Notes under the pieces: model-generated
Told to the model about the DNA's origin: nothing
Databases searched by the model: none
What the model saw: only the letters and a program-made list of their open reading frames with translations
Source: Parcubacteria group bacterium LiPW_15
GTDB taxonomy: Bacteria; Patescibacteria; Paceibacteria; UBA6257; 2-01-FULL-56-20
NCBI GenBank assembly: GCA_007375645.1
Contig: VMER01000001.1
Location: 186,001-250,000 of the forward strand
Reading direction: 5' to 3'
DNA length: 64,000 nt
Translations under genes and position numbers: made by a program
Shown here: positions 16,600 to 23,815 of the stretch, piece by piece
Layout: each line of letters begins with the position of its first letter
How positions within the stretch are numbered: the first letter of the stretch is position 1

Positions 16600-17043
16600 T
16601 CAAGACCTATTTATCCGCACCAATATCAGCCTTGATTCGCCGTCGCCGTAGTAATCTTCTTTTTTGGTTTCAATGATGAAACCAAAGGATTGATATAGTT
16701 TCAGGGCGGCGACGTTATCGGGGTGGGTTACGAGATCAATTCGTTTCATATCTTTCAATTGATCCAGAATTTGCGCCAAAGCCGCCCGCGCGATTCCTTT
16801 ACCCTGAAACTGAGGCGTGACAACAAGACCGCTCAAGTAAGCGTGTTCGGGACTCTTGAGCTCGTAAGAAATATCTCCGGCGATTCTTCCCTCCTCCTCA
16901 ATTAAATAAACAACACATTTTTTGAGTTCTTCTTCCCATTCTTCCTTATCCAAAATCGGCGAATAGACTTTGTTCCCGGCCACGCTCTTTTCCACCTCCA
17001 AAAGCGCGGGAATATCCGCAACGGTAGCTTTTTTTAGGAGCAT
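16600..17043 (-). CDS. GNAT family N-acetyltransferase
   Basis: 147 residues with the complete GNAT fold. Strand-rich N-terminus, then motif A at about residues 76-93 with VVTPQFQGKGIARAALAQ (the acetyl-CoA pyrophosphate loop Q-G-K-G-I-A), and the C-terminal ALKLYQSFGFI. It transfers an acetyl group from acetyl-CoA to an amine; the RimI-like proportions allow a protein N-terminus as substrate. Its start overlaps the end of the upstream hydrolase by 10 bp. Confidence 0.88.
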   Translation of the reverse strand: MLLKKATVADIPALLEVEKSVAGNKVYSPILDKEEWEEELKKCVVYLIEEEGRIAGDISYELKSPEHAYLSGLVVTPQFQGKGIARAALAQILDQLKDMKRIDLVTHPDNVAALKLYQSFGFIIETKKEDYYGDGESRLILVRINRS

Positions 17044-17624
17044 AACTTCTTAATCTCTTTGACTATCTCCGGAAATTTTTCTTGGTTGAAATGTCCGCGG
17101 TCCTTAAAGACTTTTCCCGTGGTGTTTTTTAACGTTTTTCGATATTTAAGAAAATCCGAAAGCGGTACAACTTTGTCGTCCTCGCTATGATAGAGAAATA
17201 TCTTCTCGCATTGCTTGGCGATCTGATCTAAATTCTTTTTAAGCTTGAAATCCCCTTCGCCCTGCGGCGCAGAAACAAACATGATCGCACATGGTTTCTT
17301 TGGCAATTTATTTTCCGAAAGATACTTTATGAGGAATAGCGCGCCCAGCGAGTGGCCGATAAGTATTACGCCTTTCCTTATGTGCGGAAGGAATTTCTCA
17401 AACCAAATTTTCCATTCCAAATATCGAGCGTTGAGCTTGCCCGGCATATCCAGACGGATAACTTCGTATTTCTTGCCTAAAGATTTACTCAAATTTCCCT
17501 TCCAATCGGTTTTCGCAGTCAAATAACGGTCGATATCAATTCGCCAGCTTTTCAAAAACTGGATGTATTTCGGATAGCTTGTGAAGCTGTTTCCACCGTG
17601 AACTACGAGAATTTGGTGTTTCAT
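17034..17624 (-). CDS. Alpha/beta hydrolase, RBBP9/YdeN-like
   Basis: 196 residues with the serine-hydrolase elbow GHSLGALFL, an acid in SEDDKVVPLSDF and a C-terminal His in DRGHFNQEKFPE, which together make a full triad. The VHGG start and compact size fit the RBBP9/YdeN group. Substrate unknown. Its ATG directly follows the stop codon of the rseP remnant (TAG-ATG), so translation may be coupled to that short frame. The overlapping GNAT gene follows. Confidence 0.82.
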   Translation of the reverse strand: MKHQILVVHGGNSFTSYPKYIQFLKSWRIDIDRYLTAKTDWKGNLSKSLGKKYEVIRLDMPGKLNARYLEWKIWFEKFLPHIRKGVILIGHSLGALFLIKYLSENKLPKKPCAIMFVSAPQGEGDFKLKKNLDQIAKQCEKIFLYHSEDDKVVPLSDFLKYRKTLKNTTGKVFKDRGHFNQEKFPEIVKEIKKLCS

Positions 17625-17702
17625 CTAAGCAATAACAATGCAATCCGCTTCGTGGCCCAGAATTAAAAGAGACAAGCCGATGATTACGAGGATGATTATC
17701 AT
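17625..17702 (-). pseudogene. 5-prime fragment of rseP
   Basis: A 25-codon frame reads MIIILVIIGLSLLILGHEA and then departs into CIVIA and a stop. Residues 1-19 copy the first helix and part of the zinc motif of rseP 1.3 kb downstream, with scattered nucleotide differences. Its ATG abuts the stop codon of the upstream membrane-protein gene (TAA-ATG), as if this were the original operon position of rseP. It may now serve only as a coupling leader for the hydrolase. Confidence 0.75.
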
Positions 17703-18326
17703 TTATTTTGGTTCATCTTCCCCTAAGGCCCCATCTGCATCGTGTGCAGAATGGTTATGAAGAAATTCGTTCCTTCGACGAATTCTTTCGAGCAATGCAG
17801 CGTTTCGTGCGCGCCTTGCATTTCTTTCGGCTTGCAGCTCTCTCAAGTCGTCTAATTCCTTTAACGCCGCATTATGTTTTTCGGACAAATCTGTAAGCTG
17901 TTTTACAACATCCTTCGCCAGCCGTAAATTGGCGTCTGCTCTCGCCTCTACTCCGGACTTAGATTCTACGGCTTTCTCTAATTGAGAATTTATCTTTGCG
18001 ATTTTCTCTTTTTGTTCCTCTTCATTTTTTTGTTCGCGCAAACGAAGCTGAACCTTCTCTTCGATTACCTCTTGGACATTCTTTAGCTCACCTTTTGCCC
18101 CAAAAAAATTGAACTCTTCCATAGACAAAAAGAGGTAGGTTATAACTTTTTTAAAAAAGAGTAAGGCAGAAACTGCAACAGTTGGCCAAGCAATCACTTG
18201 CGCCAATTTTATAAATTGATCGTAAGTTAGTCCGTTTTGATAAACGACAATAAACAAAACACCTATAATTACTAGCAATACAAGATACGGAAGCGCAGAA
18301 ACTATTTTTTCAAAAAAGATTTTCAT
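17703..18326 (-). CDS. Two-pass membrane protein with long cytoplasmic coiled coil
   Basis: 207 residues: two membrane spans (about 12-30 and 42-60) followed by a charged coiled coil from about residue 75 to 190, and an acidic, His-containing tail. No family recognised. It overlaps the upstream DUF4145 gene by 4 bp, so the two proteins are probably made together and may interact. Its codon use is AT-rich like the core. The pair sits between frr and rseP, genes that are often neighbours in other bacteria. Confidence 0.65.
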   Translation of the reverse strand: MKIFFEKIVSALPYLVLLVIIGVLFIVVYQNGLTYDQFIKLAQVIAWPTVAVSALLFFKKVITYLFLSMEEFNFFGAKGELKNVQEVIEEKVQLRLREQKNEEEQKEKIAKINSQLEKAVESKSGVEARADANLRLAKDVVKQLTDLSEKHNAALKELDDLRELQAERNARRARNAALLERIRRRNEFLHNHSAHDADGALGEDEPK

Positions 18327-18913
18327 GCTATTTTTTTATCTACTTTAGCTGGAAACTCATAAATAAATCGCAAAAGCATTTCTAAAAATGTAAGCACCTC
18401 TAAAGCATCGTCTATAGTTTTTATCACTATTTCATGGTTTGCCTCGTTGCCATGCTTTCTTATCTGATCAACCCAACTCTTGCTATTTGGCGGCGCAAAA
18501 TGATTATCTACAAGATAGTCCACATATTTAACAAATTCCAGATTCGGCCCGGCTCCTTGCTCAACCGCAATATGCATTAATAATTTCCTCCCCGCCAAAA
18601 CCGCAGAAGTATAAGCTCTTTGTCCCGTAGCATTCCTCATCTCTCTCCACAATTCTTCTATTTCAGATGGTAAATTTTTAATGTCGTTTCCAATTGCGAC
18701 ACTCGGAGTCTGTTCTCTCGATGTTGTATCAAAAAAAGTTGGTCTTCTGCAATTAGGGCACTCGTAAATTACCCCGTCAATGCTCCCAAACTGATTCAAA
18801 TGAGTCAGTCCTTTTTCTGAGCTTACTTCTCTGCCGCACCCAGAATAACCACACTTATAACTCCGCGTACTTATATTATGAATATTATTCCAATTGCTCC
18901 CTTGATAAATCAT
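18323..18913 (-). CDS. DUF4145-like protein with N-terminal zinc ribbon
   Basis: 196 residues. The N-terminus holds two Cys pairs (CGYSGC and CPNC) typical of a zinc ribbon. The remainder is a helical DUF4145-like domain (LPSEIEELWREMRNATGQRAYTSAVLAGRKLLMHI, here cited as the start of the domain at about residue 83; later IRKHGNEANHE). DUF4145 often accompanies restriction or other defence genes, where it is thought to help sense nucleic acid. Here its partner is a membrane coiled-coil protein. Function is inferred only loosely. Confidence 0.7.
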   Translation of the reverse strand: MIYQGSNWNNIHNISTRSYKCGYSGCGREVSSEKGLTHLNQFGSIDGVIYECPNCRRPTFFDTTSREQTPSVAIGNDIKNLPSEIEELWREMRNATGQRAYTSAVLAGRKLLMHIAVEQGAGPNLEFVKYVDYLVDNHFAPPNSKSWVDQIRKHGNEANHEIVIKTIDDALEVLTFLEMLLRFIYEFPAKVDKKIA

Positions 18914-18923
18914 GAATAATTTT

Positions 18924-19475
18924 TTATTCCCCCAATTCTTTAATCTTCGCCTCGAGGTTTTTTTCTATCTCCGCGTTGGCGTTATCCACGAGCTTTTGGG
19001 CCCTTTCTTTCGCCTTAAAGACACCGTCTTTATTCAAGATTCCCTCATCCTCGGCGGACTTTAATTTCTTCATCGTTTCTTCCCGGGTCATCCTAACCTG
19101 AATGCGCGCATCCTCGGAAATGCGTTTCGCGAGCTTCATAAACTCCTGCCTCCGCTCTTCGCTTAGGGCAGGCAAAAACGCCCGAACCGTTAATCCATCG
19201 CTCTGAACCGAAAGACCCGCCCCAGCGGCTTCTATGGCCTTTACGACCGGCTGGAGGACCTCTTTGTCCCACAAACTGATGACTATTTCCCTCGAACCAC
19301 CGACGGTTATCGTGCCCAGCTGTTTCACCTGCATTGACTGCCCGTAGGCCTCCACGTAGATGTTTTCCACCAATTCCGGCGACGGACGGGAGCTCCTGAC
19401 ACCCCCGACTTCTTCCTTAAACTTAAAAACCGCGGCCTTCAGTTTATCTTCCAATTCTTTTAAATATGTATCCAT
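18924..19475 (-). CDS. frr: Ribosome recycling factor
   Basis: 183 residues, the normal length. The three-helix bundle is recognisable from GVRSSRPSPELVENIYVEAYG, the central beta domain LGTITVGGSREIVISLWDK, and the C-terminal FMKLAKRISEDARIQVRMTR. It splits post-termination ribosomes together with EF-G. The start codon overlaps the stop of the MazG-like gene (TAATG), giving direct translational coupling. Confidence 0.96.
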   Translation of the reverse strand: MDTYLKELEDKLKAAVFKFKEEVGGVRSSRPSPELVENIYVEAYGQSMQVKQLGTITVGGSREIVISLWDKEVLQPVVKAIEAAGAGLSVQSDGLTVRAFLPALSEERRQEFMKLAKRISEDARIQVRMTREETMKKLKSAEDEGILNKDGVFKAKERAQKLVDNANAEIEKNLEAKIKELGE

Positions 19476-19801
19476 TATTTTTCGTATCTTTTGTTTATTT
19501 TCTCGATTTTCATTTCTAGCGCCTTTTCTACATCTACATTCATAGTATCCGCCAAAAGCAAAGTGGTTATGAGCACATCCGCGACCTCTCCCGGCAAATT
19601 ATCGGAGTCATACGTATTAGGTTTAGATTTTCGCTGAAAAGAACAGTGACCCAAGACTTCGTCGCATAACTCGCCAAGCTCTTCCGTAAGTTTTACCGTG
19701 CGCTCGAGAATATGTTTATCTTCATCGGCAAATTCTCCGAATGCCTCTCGCAATCTCCCATTCTCTAATTTTATAAATTTGTTGAGCTCTTTTAGTTCCA
19801 T
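19475..19801 (-). CDS. MazG-like nucleotide pyrophosphohydrolase
   Basis: 108 residues of a single all-alpha MazG/dUTPase-2 type domain. The metal-binding motifs are EELGELCDEV (about residues 40-49) and EVADVLITTLLLADTM (about residues 72-87). Such enzymes hydrolyse abnormal NTPs to NMP and pyrophosphate. The gene sits between holB and frr in the same operon and shares a TAATG junction with frr. Confidence 0.85.
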   Translation of the reverse strand: MELKELNKFIKLENGRLREAFGEFADEDKHILERTVKLTEELGELCDEVLGHCSFQRKSKPNTYDSDNLPGEVADVLITTLLLADTMNVDVEKALEMKIEKINKRYEK

Positions 19802-19818
19802 AATAATGCTGTTTTCTC

Positions 19819-20670
19819 CTACATTCTCAGTTCTAGTTTCTGGCTCAGCGCTTCCATCTGGATCTTGGGGCTGAGGTTATAATAGCCGAAATTTTGCCTG
19901 GTTTCCATTAGCGCGTGGTAGGCCGAGGCGAAGCCTTTGGACCCCTCGTATTTAGCGACCAGAGCCAGGGCAAGATCGTCCAAGAACCGCTCTATGTTCC
20001 AGGTTTCGTCCTCCTGGAGCTTTTTTATAAGTTCCGAACGGACCGGCGGCGCAGATTCCAAATACTTGAGCGCCACGGTCATCCGTTCTTTGAACTCCTC
20101 GTCGGTTTTAAGAAGTATCGCCAGGCCTACCTTTCCGCCCGAGAGCTCGGCAAGCTTTTTGGCATCAGATGCCGGATATTTTTTATCTTTCTTCAAATAT
20201 TCTTCTAGATCCTCTTCGTTCCACTCGCCGAAATATATTTTTTGGAAACGGGAGCGCAGGGTGGCCGAAAGAAGTTCGGGTTCACGAACTATCAAAATTA
20301 TCAGACTCGATTCCGGCGGTTCTTCGGCAACCTTAAGCAGCGCATTCTCCGCCGCTTCCGTCATCCGCTCCGCTTCGTCCAAAATAAGCGTCCTGTATTT
20401 ACTGAAATTAGGTTTTTGATAAACGAAGGTTTTAATTTCCCGGACCGCATCTATGCCAATAGTCCCCTCCTCATCGGGCTGAATTATATGCGCGTCTTCC
20501 AAGACTCCTTCAAAATCCCAATCCTTTTTTTCGAAATATGAGGCTAGCGCTTTTGCGGCCGTGAACTTCCCCACCATTTCCGGCCCATAAAAAATAAACC
20601 CGTGCGGAAGCGAATCCGCCTTCGCAAGGTCTTTAAGAGTTTCCAGGTTTTTATCTAAGCCAAAAAGCAT
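19819..20670 (-). CDS. holB: DNA polymerase III clamp-loader subunit delta-prime
   Basis: 283 residues of AAA+ clamp-loader type. A Walker A-like loop (GPEMVGKFTAAKAL), the sensor region DEAERMTEAAENALLKVAEEPPE (cited here by its core LLKVAEEPP) and the arginine motif SATLRSRFQ are present. The Walker A sequence is close to functional, with Lys kept. No zinc cluster is seen, as expected for delta-prime-like proteins of reduced genomes. It helps load the sliding clamp. It heads the holB-MazG-frr operon. Confidence 0.85.
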   Translation of the reverse strand: MLFGLDKNLETLKDLAKADSLPHGFIFYGPEMVGKFTAAKALASYFEKKDWDFEGVLEDAHIIQPDEEGTIGIDAVREIKTFVYQKPNFSKYRTLILDEAERMTEAAENALLKVAEEPPESSLIILIVREPELLSATLRSRFQKIYFGEWNEEDLEEYLKKDKKYPASDAKKLAELSGGKVGLAILLKTDEEFKERMTVALKYLESAPPVRSELIKKLQEDETWNIERFLDDLALALVAKYEGSKGFASAYHALMETRQNFGYYNLSPKIQMEALSQKLELRM

Positions 20671-20705
20671 TTATCTACACCCAGTATATGCCAAAAATAG
20701 TCCGT

Positions 20706-20883
20706 AAAAAAGAAAGCGCCCGGGGGTTGGACCCGGGCGGCATAACTTTGTGGAGCTGCGGGGCCGTTGACCCCTGAGGGTAAAAGTCACTTGCCCGCTT
20801 TGGGGCGTAGACTCACTGGCGTAACCGCAGTATCTCCACTGTTCTTGCGGAGAAAGTATAACATCATAACTGCGGTTTGTCAA
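20706..20883 (-). ncRNA. Putative structured small RNA A with its promoter
   Basis: TTGACA (20878-20883), 17-bp spacer, TATACT (20855-20860); start near 20848. The RNA is about 143 nt. Its ends are locked by a long stem: GUGGAG-AUA-CUGCGG (20825-20839) with CCGCAGCUCCAC (20750-20761). Inside are a GCCC/GGGC hairpin and an ACCC/GGGU hairpin. It ends in CGCCCGGG/CCCGGGCG (20717-20739) and a T-rich tract. No meaningful reading frame. Not recognisable as 6S, SRP, tmRNA or RNase P RNA. Confidence 0.65.
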
Positions 20884-20902
20884 GATTTGACTATAAGCGC
20901 AA

Positions 20903-21092
20903 AAAGAAAAAGGCCCGTCCCCCGAAGGGGCGGGCCGAGTGCGGAGCGAAGCCATTGAACTGGCGAGGCTCTCGTTATCGTACAGTACGGTAACTGCGGC
21001 GCACAGTCAGGCAGTCAAGGGCCCGCATTGGAAACCGAGGCCCTGCTCCAGCAACTCTAGCGGAAGTATAGCAGATACACAGAATTTGTCAA
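20903..21092 (-). ncRNA. Putative structured small RNA B with its promoter
   Basis: TTGACA (21087-21092), 16-bp spacer, TATACT (21065-21070); start near 21058. A transcript of about 155 nt ends at the hairpin GGCCCG...CGGGCC (20911-20936) and Ts. GGAGC near the 5-prime end can pair with GCTCC near the 3-prime end, and GTTA/TAAC closes an inner hairpin. Its promoter is almost identical to that of RNA C. No reading frame with a Shine-Dalgarno sequence is present. Confidence 0.65.
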
Positions 21093-21132
21093 CCCCGTAG
21101 CGAAACCTCGGCAAAGTCTGTTTTATAATAAG

Positions 21133-21274
21133 AAAAAGGGCCCCGCGCGAGCGGGGCCATGGCCGAAACCTACGGGAACCGGGAGTAGAAGCTGATGAGG
21201 CTTGCCCGCATCTGCTCCTCCTTTCGTCCTTTCGAATCGTGGAGGAAGTATAGCAGATACGCAGAATTTGTCAA
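21133..21274 (-). ncRNA. Short transcript C, carrying a 13-codon ORF
   Basis: TTGACA (21269-21274), 16-bp spacer, TATACT (21247-21252); start near 21240. The transcript is about 108 nt and ends in GGCCCCGC/GCGGGGCC (21138-21158) and Ts. Unlike its neighbours it contains a good translation start: AAAGGAGG, five bases, ATG. Confidence 0.65.
21170..21211 (-). CDS. 13-residue micropeptide MRASLISFYSRFP
   Basis: The frame begins 5 bases after AAAGGAGG and ends with TAG, all inside a transcript of about 108 nt with its own promoter and terminator. The peptide is amphipathic, with two Arg and several aromatic residues. No relative is known to me. It could be a toxin-like peptide, a leader, or chance; the strong Shine-Dalgarno sequence is the main support. 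Confidence 0.4.
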   Translation of the reverse strand: MRASLISFYSRFP

Positions 21275-21289
21275 TACCCCTGCTTTTTT

Positions 21290-21585
21290 AAAAAAAGAGG
21301 CCCAGGGGATGGACCCCCTGGGCTGAATCGAGTTATTCCTCGGAAGGCGTCCTGGCCCACCGATTTCCTCTACCGCTCTACCGCGAGCCGTGAGAGGCGC
21401 GGGCTTTAGCAGAAACGGAGCTGCTTCTTCTCCGTTCCACTTATCCCGAGAGATGTTGCCATGCCCACAACTGATCAGGCGCATGGGCTCCGGCGCGTCG
21501 CATCTGGCGACCAACTCCTGTCCTTAGCATTGCGAACAACCGATTCTTGAAAAAGAGTGTAACGCAACGAGTGGAAACATGTCAA
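21290..21585 (-). ncRNA. Putative structured small RNA D with its promoter
   Basis: TTGACA (21580-21585), 17-bp spacer, TTACAC (21557-21562, weak); start near 21550. A transcript of about 260 nt ends in GCCCAGGG/CCCTGGGC (21301-21322) and seven Ts. Strong internal hairpins include AACGGAG/CTCCGTT and CCTCT/AGAGG enclosing GCTC/GAGC. A 20-codon frame after GGACAGGAG has spacing of 11 and is doubtful. Family unknown. Confidence 0.6.
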
Positions 21586-21599
21586 TATGCTGTAAATAA

Positions 21600-21844
21600 A
21601 AAAGAAGCCCGGGGTGTCACGTTCTAGAAACGCGTCCTCCGGGGCCCTGCCGTCAATCCCTGAGCTCGGGCGAGGCTCAGAAACAGCCAACCTGTTCGCC
21701 TTACTTTCTCGGGGGAACGAGGGGTTTCTACTCAACCTCAGATCCGTCGAGATGGCTCCCATCAGCAGAGGTTCGGCCAGGTTGGACCGCCTTAGTCCTG
21801 CTGAGGTTGTAAAACAATAATATCCAAAATAAAACCCGTGTCAA
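21600..21844 (-). ncRNA. Putative structured small RNA E with its promoter
   Basis: TTGACA (21839-21844), 16-bp spacer, TATTAT (21817-21822); start near 21810. About 210 nt. CAGCAG pairs with CTGCTG around a GGAC/GTCC hairpin near the 5-prime end. TGAGC/GCTCA forms another, and GCCCGGGG-type pairing plus TTCTTTTTT closes the transcript. The -35 box lies only 4 bp from the mreB stop codon. The open frame across it lacks a Shine-Dalgarno sequence and runs through the terminator, so it was not called. Confidence 0.6.
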
Positions 21845-21847
21845 GAC

Positions 21848-22855
21848 CTATCTCTTATTCAAAAGCGTGCGTTTATAGGAATCCAAATGGTTCAAAATGA
21901 GGCCGGTGCCTTTGGCCACGCAGAAGAGCGGGTCTTCGGCGGTATAAGTCGGCACGCCCAGGAATCTTTCAAAAAACTCCGTGAGGTTATGAAGCTGAGC
22001 GGAACCGCCCGACAGGATAATCCCCTTTTCCATAATGTCGGCGACAAGCTCCGGAGGAGTTTCGTTAAAAACACTCTGCACGGATTCGGCGATGTCTATC
22101 AAAAGCGGTTGAAGCGCTTCGGCGATCTCGTTGGAATTCAAAATAATATCTTTTGGGAGTCCGGTTGCCAGGTCCCTGCCGCGCAACTGATATTCCATTT
22201 TGTGCTTGGTCGGGAGCGCGGAGCCTATTTCTATTTTTACGTTTTCCGAAGTCTGCTCGCCAATAGCCAGGCCGTATTTCTTTTTTACATAATCGCTCAC
22301 CGCGACATCGAATTTGTTGCCTGCCACCCGAAGCGAGGTCCAGGAAACAATATTGCCGAGGGCGATGACCGCGACCTCGGAAGTGCCTCCGCCGATGTTG
22401 ATGATCATGTGGCCGCTCCTCGCGTTTATCGGAATCCCCGCGCCAAGCGCCGCGAGCACAGGCTCCTTTACGATATACGCGTTTCGCGCGCCGGCTTCCC
22501 TGGCGGCATTAACCACCGCACGGCGTTCGGTCTGGGTAATTCCCGCCGGAACGGAAATGACTACTTCGGGTTTAGCCGGACTCCACCAGGGAGTGGCCTT
22601 GCCGATGAAATATGTAAGAAGCGCTTTGGTCACATAATAATCGGCGATGACGCCGTCTTTAAGAGGCCTGTAGGCAACTATTTCTTCGGGAGTGCGGCCG
22701 ATCATTTCTTTAGCTTCAATGCCTACTGCGAGGACGACATTCTCAGGTTTAGAAAGCGCCACGATGGTCGGCTCGTTGATTATGAAACCTTTGCCCGGAA
22801 CAAAAACGACGGTATTCGCCGTGCCCAGATCTATGCCGATTTTCCTTGAAAACAT
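21848..22855 (-). CDS. mreB: Rod shape-determining actin homologue MreB
   Basis: 335 residues from ATG 22853-22855; a TTG four codons upstream is in frame but unlikely. The actin fold is clear: phosphate loop KIGIDLGTANTVVF, the second loop MIINIGGGTSEVAVI, and the adenosine motif GIILSGGSAQLHNL. MreB filaments under the membrane guide cell-wall synthesis. The usual partners mreC and mreD are not adjacent. The gene is followed by the array of small RNA units. Confidence 0.95.
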   Translation of the reverse strand: MFSRKIGIDLGTANTVVFVPGKGFIINEPTIVALSKPENVVLAVGIEAKEMIGRTPEEIVAYRPLKDGVIADYYVTKALLTYFIGKATPWWSPAKPEVVISVPAGITQTERRAVVNAAREAGARNAYIVKEPVLAALGAGIPINARSGHMIINIGGGTSEVAVIALGNIVSWTSLRVAGNKFDVAVSDYVKKKYGLAIGEQTSENVKIEIGSALPTKHKMEYQLRGRDLATGLPKDIILNSNEIAEALQPLLIDIAESVQSVFNETPPELVADIMEKGIILSGGSAQLHNLTEFFERFLGVPTYTAEDPLFCVAKGTGLILNHLDSYKRTLLNKR

Positions 22856-22924
22856 TAGGATGTTCAATAATTACGAAAGCTCTTTTGCCATATAATTTAA
22901 TGCTAAAAAACAGCTCTAGTCAAT

Positions 22925-22953
22925 TTGACCCGAAATACCGATTAACTTATGAT
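22925..22953 (+). promoter_or_regulatory. Promoter of the 23002-23727 cassette
   Basis: TTGACC, 17-bp spacer, TATGAT. The start near 22960 gives a leader of about 42 nt ending in AGGAGGAGAGG. Confidence 0.8.
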
Positions 22954-23001
22954 TTTTGAGGCTCGAATTGAAAATCGAAACTCTAGTAGGAGGAGAGGAA
23001 A

Positions 23002-23358
23002 ATGTCAGAACCGGCACCCGTGACCCTTGGCCCGGACTTCTATGTCCGGCTCGAAAACTCTTCCGAACAACTGCGGGAAGGCGGCGAAGGATTCGACGAA
23101 GCGATAACCATCCTGCTCGGAGCGTGGGAGAGGAAGGCCGGCGCAAAAGAGTTCGACCGGCTCGAAATCATCGCCGAAGAGTGGGGCAACAAGAACCTCT
23201 GGAGTCCATCGGCTTGCGCGATGGAGATCGAGGACGTTCTCTTCCAAGTCCTCCTTACCCGAATGAGAACGCACCTTGAGGACGGACTCGAAGTCTATGT
23301 CCAGATGCTCTTCCAAGCGAAGGACGCGGACGAGTTCCTGAAGCATCTCACCAAGTAG
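23002..23358 (+). CDS. Acidic helical orphan protein of a GC-rich cassette
   Basis: 118 residues, start fixed by the AGGAGG sequence. Acidic and mostly helical (AITILLGAWERK, MEIEDVLFQVLLTRMRTHLEDGLEVYVQMLF), with no signal peptide. No family recognised. It shares a promoter and terminator with the following pilin-like gene, 15 bp downstream, so a role in handling or regulating that protein is possible. Confidence 0.65.
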   Translation: MSEPAPVTLGPDFYVRLENSSEQLREGGEGFDEAITILLGAWERKAGAKEFDRLEIIAEEWGNKNLWSPSACAMEIEDVLFQVLLTRMRTHLEDGLEVYVQMLFQAKDADEFLKHLTK

Positions 23359-23373
23359 CAACGGAGGTTTGCA

Positions 23374-23727
23374 ATGAATCGACGTCGAAAAGTTCACGGA
23401 CTCACGCTCATTGAGGTTCTGGTCATCATCTGCATCTTGGGCATCATCGCCGCACTCGCTTCCGACGTCTTCCTGGAAGAAGGCTCAGGACAGGCAGTCG
23501 GCAGGATCGTCTCAGTTCAGACGACGACCTCCGGCGAATACAGGATAACCCTTGCAAGCGGTAGCACGGCAGGGTTCAACTGGTCCCGAGACCTCCACAC
23601 CAAGAACCGTGCGCTGGCTGAGGAAGCAAAGTCCTACATGCTCCAACAGAAAATCGTTCTCGTGGAGTTCAAGCAAACAGCCCTACCCATCTGTCGCATC
23701 ACAAACCTGAAACTGCTCAAGGAGTAA
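23374..23727 (+). CDS. Small type IV pilin-like protein of a GC-rich cassette
   Basis: 117 residues. The N-terminus has a basic leader (MNRRRKVHG) and then LTLIEVLVIICILGIIAALA, the prepilin-peptidase motif with Gly before the cleavage point and Glu at +5. The remainder is short and beta-rich, with one Cys. It would be a minor pilin or pseudopilin. It has GC-rich codon use, in contrast to the larger core pilin-LamG gene. Preceded by GGAGG at good spacing. Confidence 0.8.
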   Translation: MNRRRKVHGLTLIEVLVIICILGIIAALASDVFLEEGSGQAVGRIVSVQTTTSGEYRITLASGSTAGFNWSRDLHTKNRALAEEAKSYMLQQKIVLVEFKQTALPICRITNLKLLKE

Positions 23728-23752
23728 CGAGGGTATCAACCCCAGACGAAAC

Positions 23753-23785
23753 TCGAAGCCCCGGCGCAAGCCAGGGCTTTTATAT
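23753..23785 (+). terminator. Terminator of the 23002-23727 cassette
   Basis: GCCCCGGC-GCAA-GCCAGGGC followed by a T-rich run. Confidence 0.85.
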
Positions 23786-23815
23786 TTTATTTCGATCAAT
23801 CTAAAACTTTTGAAA

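Larger units (their letters stand above)
16296..17702. repeat. Direct repeat of the rseP 5-prime end bracketing 1.3 kb
   Basis: About 58 bp at 16296-16354 (in rseP) recur in the same orientation at 17644-17702 with a few substitutions. Between them lie the small RNA H unit, the GNAT gene and the hydrolase gene. The layout suggests insertion or tandem duplication at this site. Confidence 0.7.
21062..21274. repeat. 31-bp promoter repeat upstream of RNAs B and C
   Basis: 21062-21092 and 21244-21274 are identical at 30 of 31 bases. Each covers the whole promoter from -35 to just past -10. Flanking sequence differs, so only the promoter is duplicated or conserved. Confidence 0.85.

Noticed and set aside
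21475..21762. Open frame across small RNA units D and E
   Set aside because: It passes through a predicted terminator and promoter, has no ribosome-binding site and no protein-like composition.
20706..21844. A CRISPR array or protein-coding origin for the repeated signals in the holB-mreB gap
   Set aside because: No regularly spaced direct repeats with unique spacers; the repeats are promoters, and reading frames do not persist.
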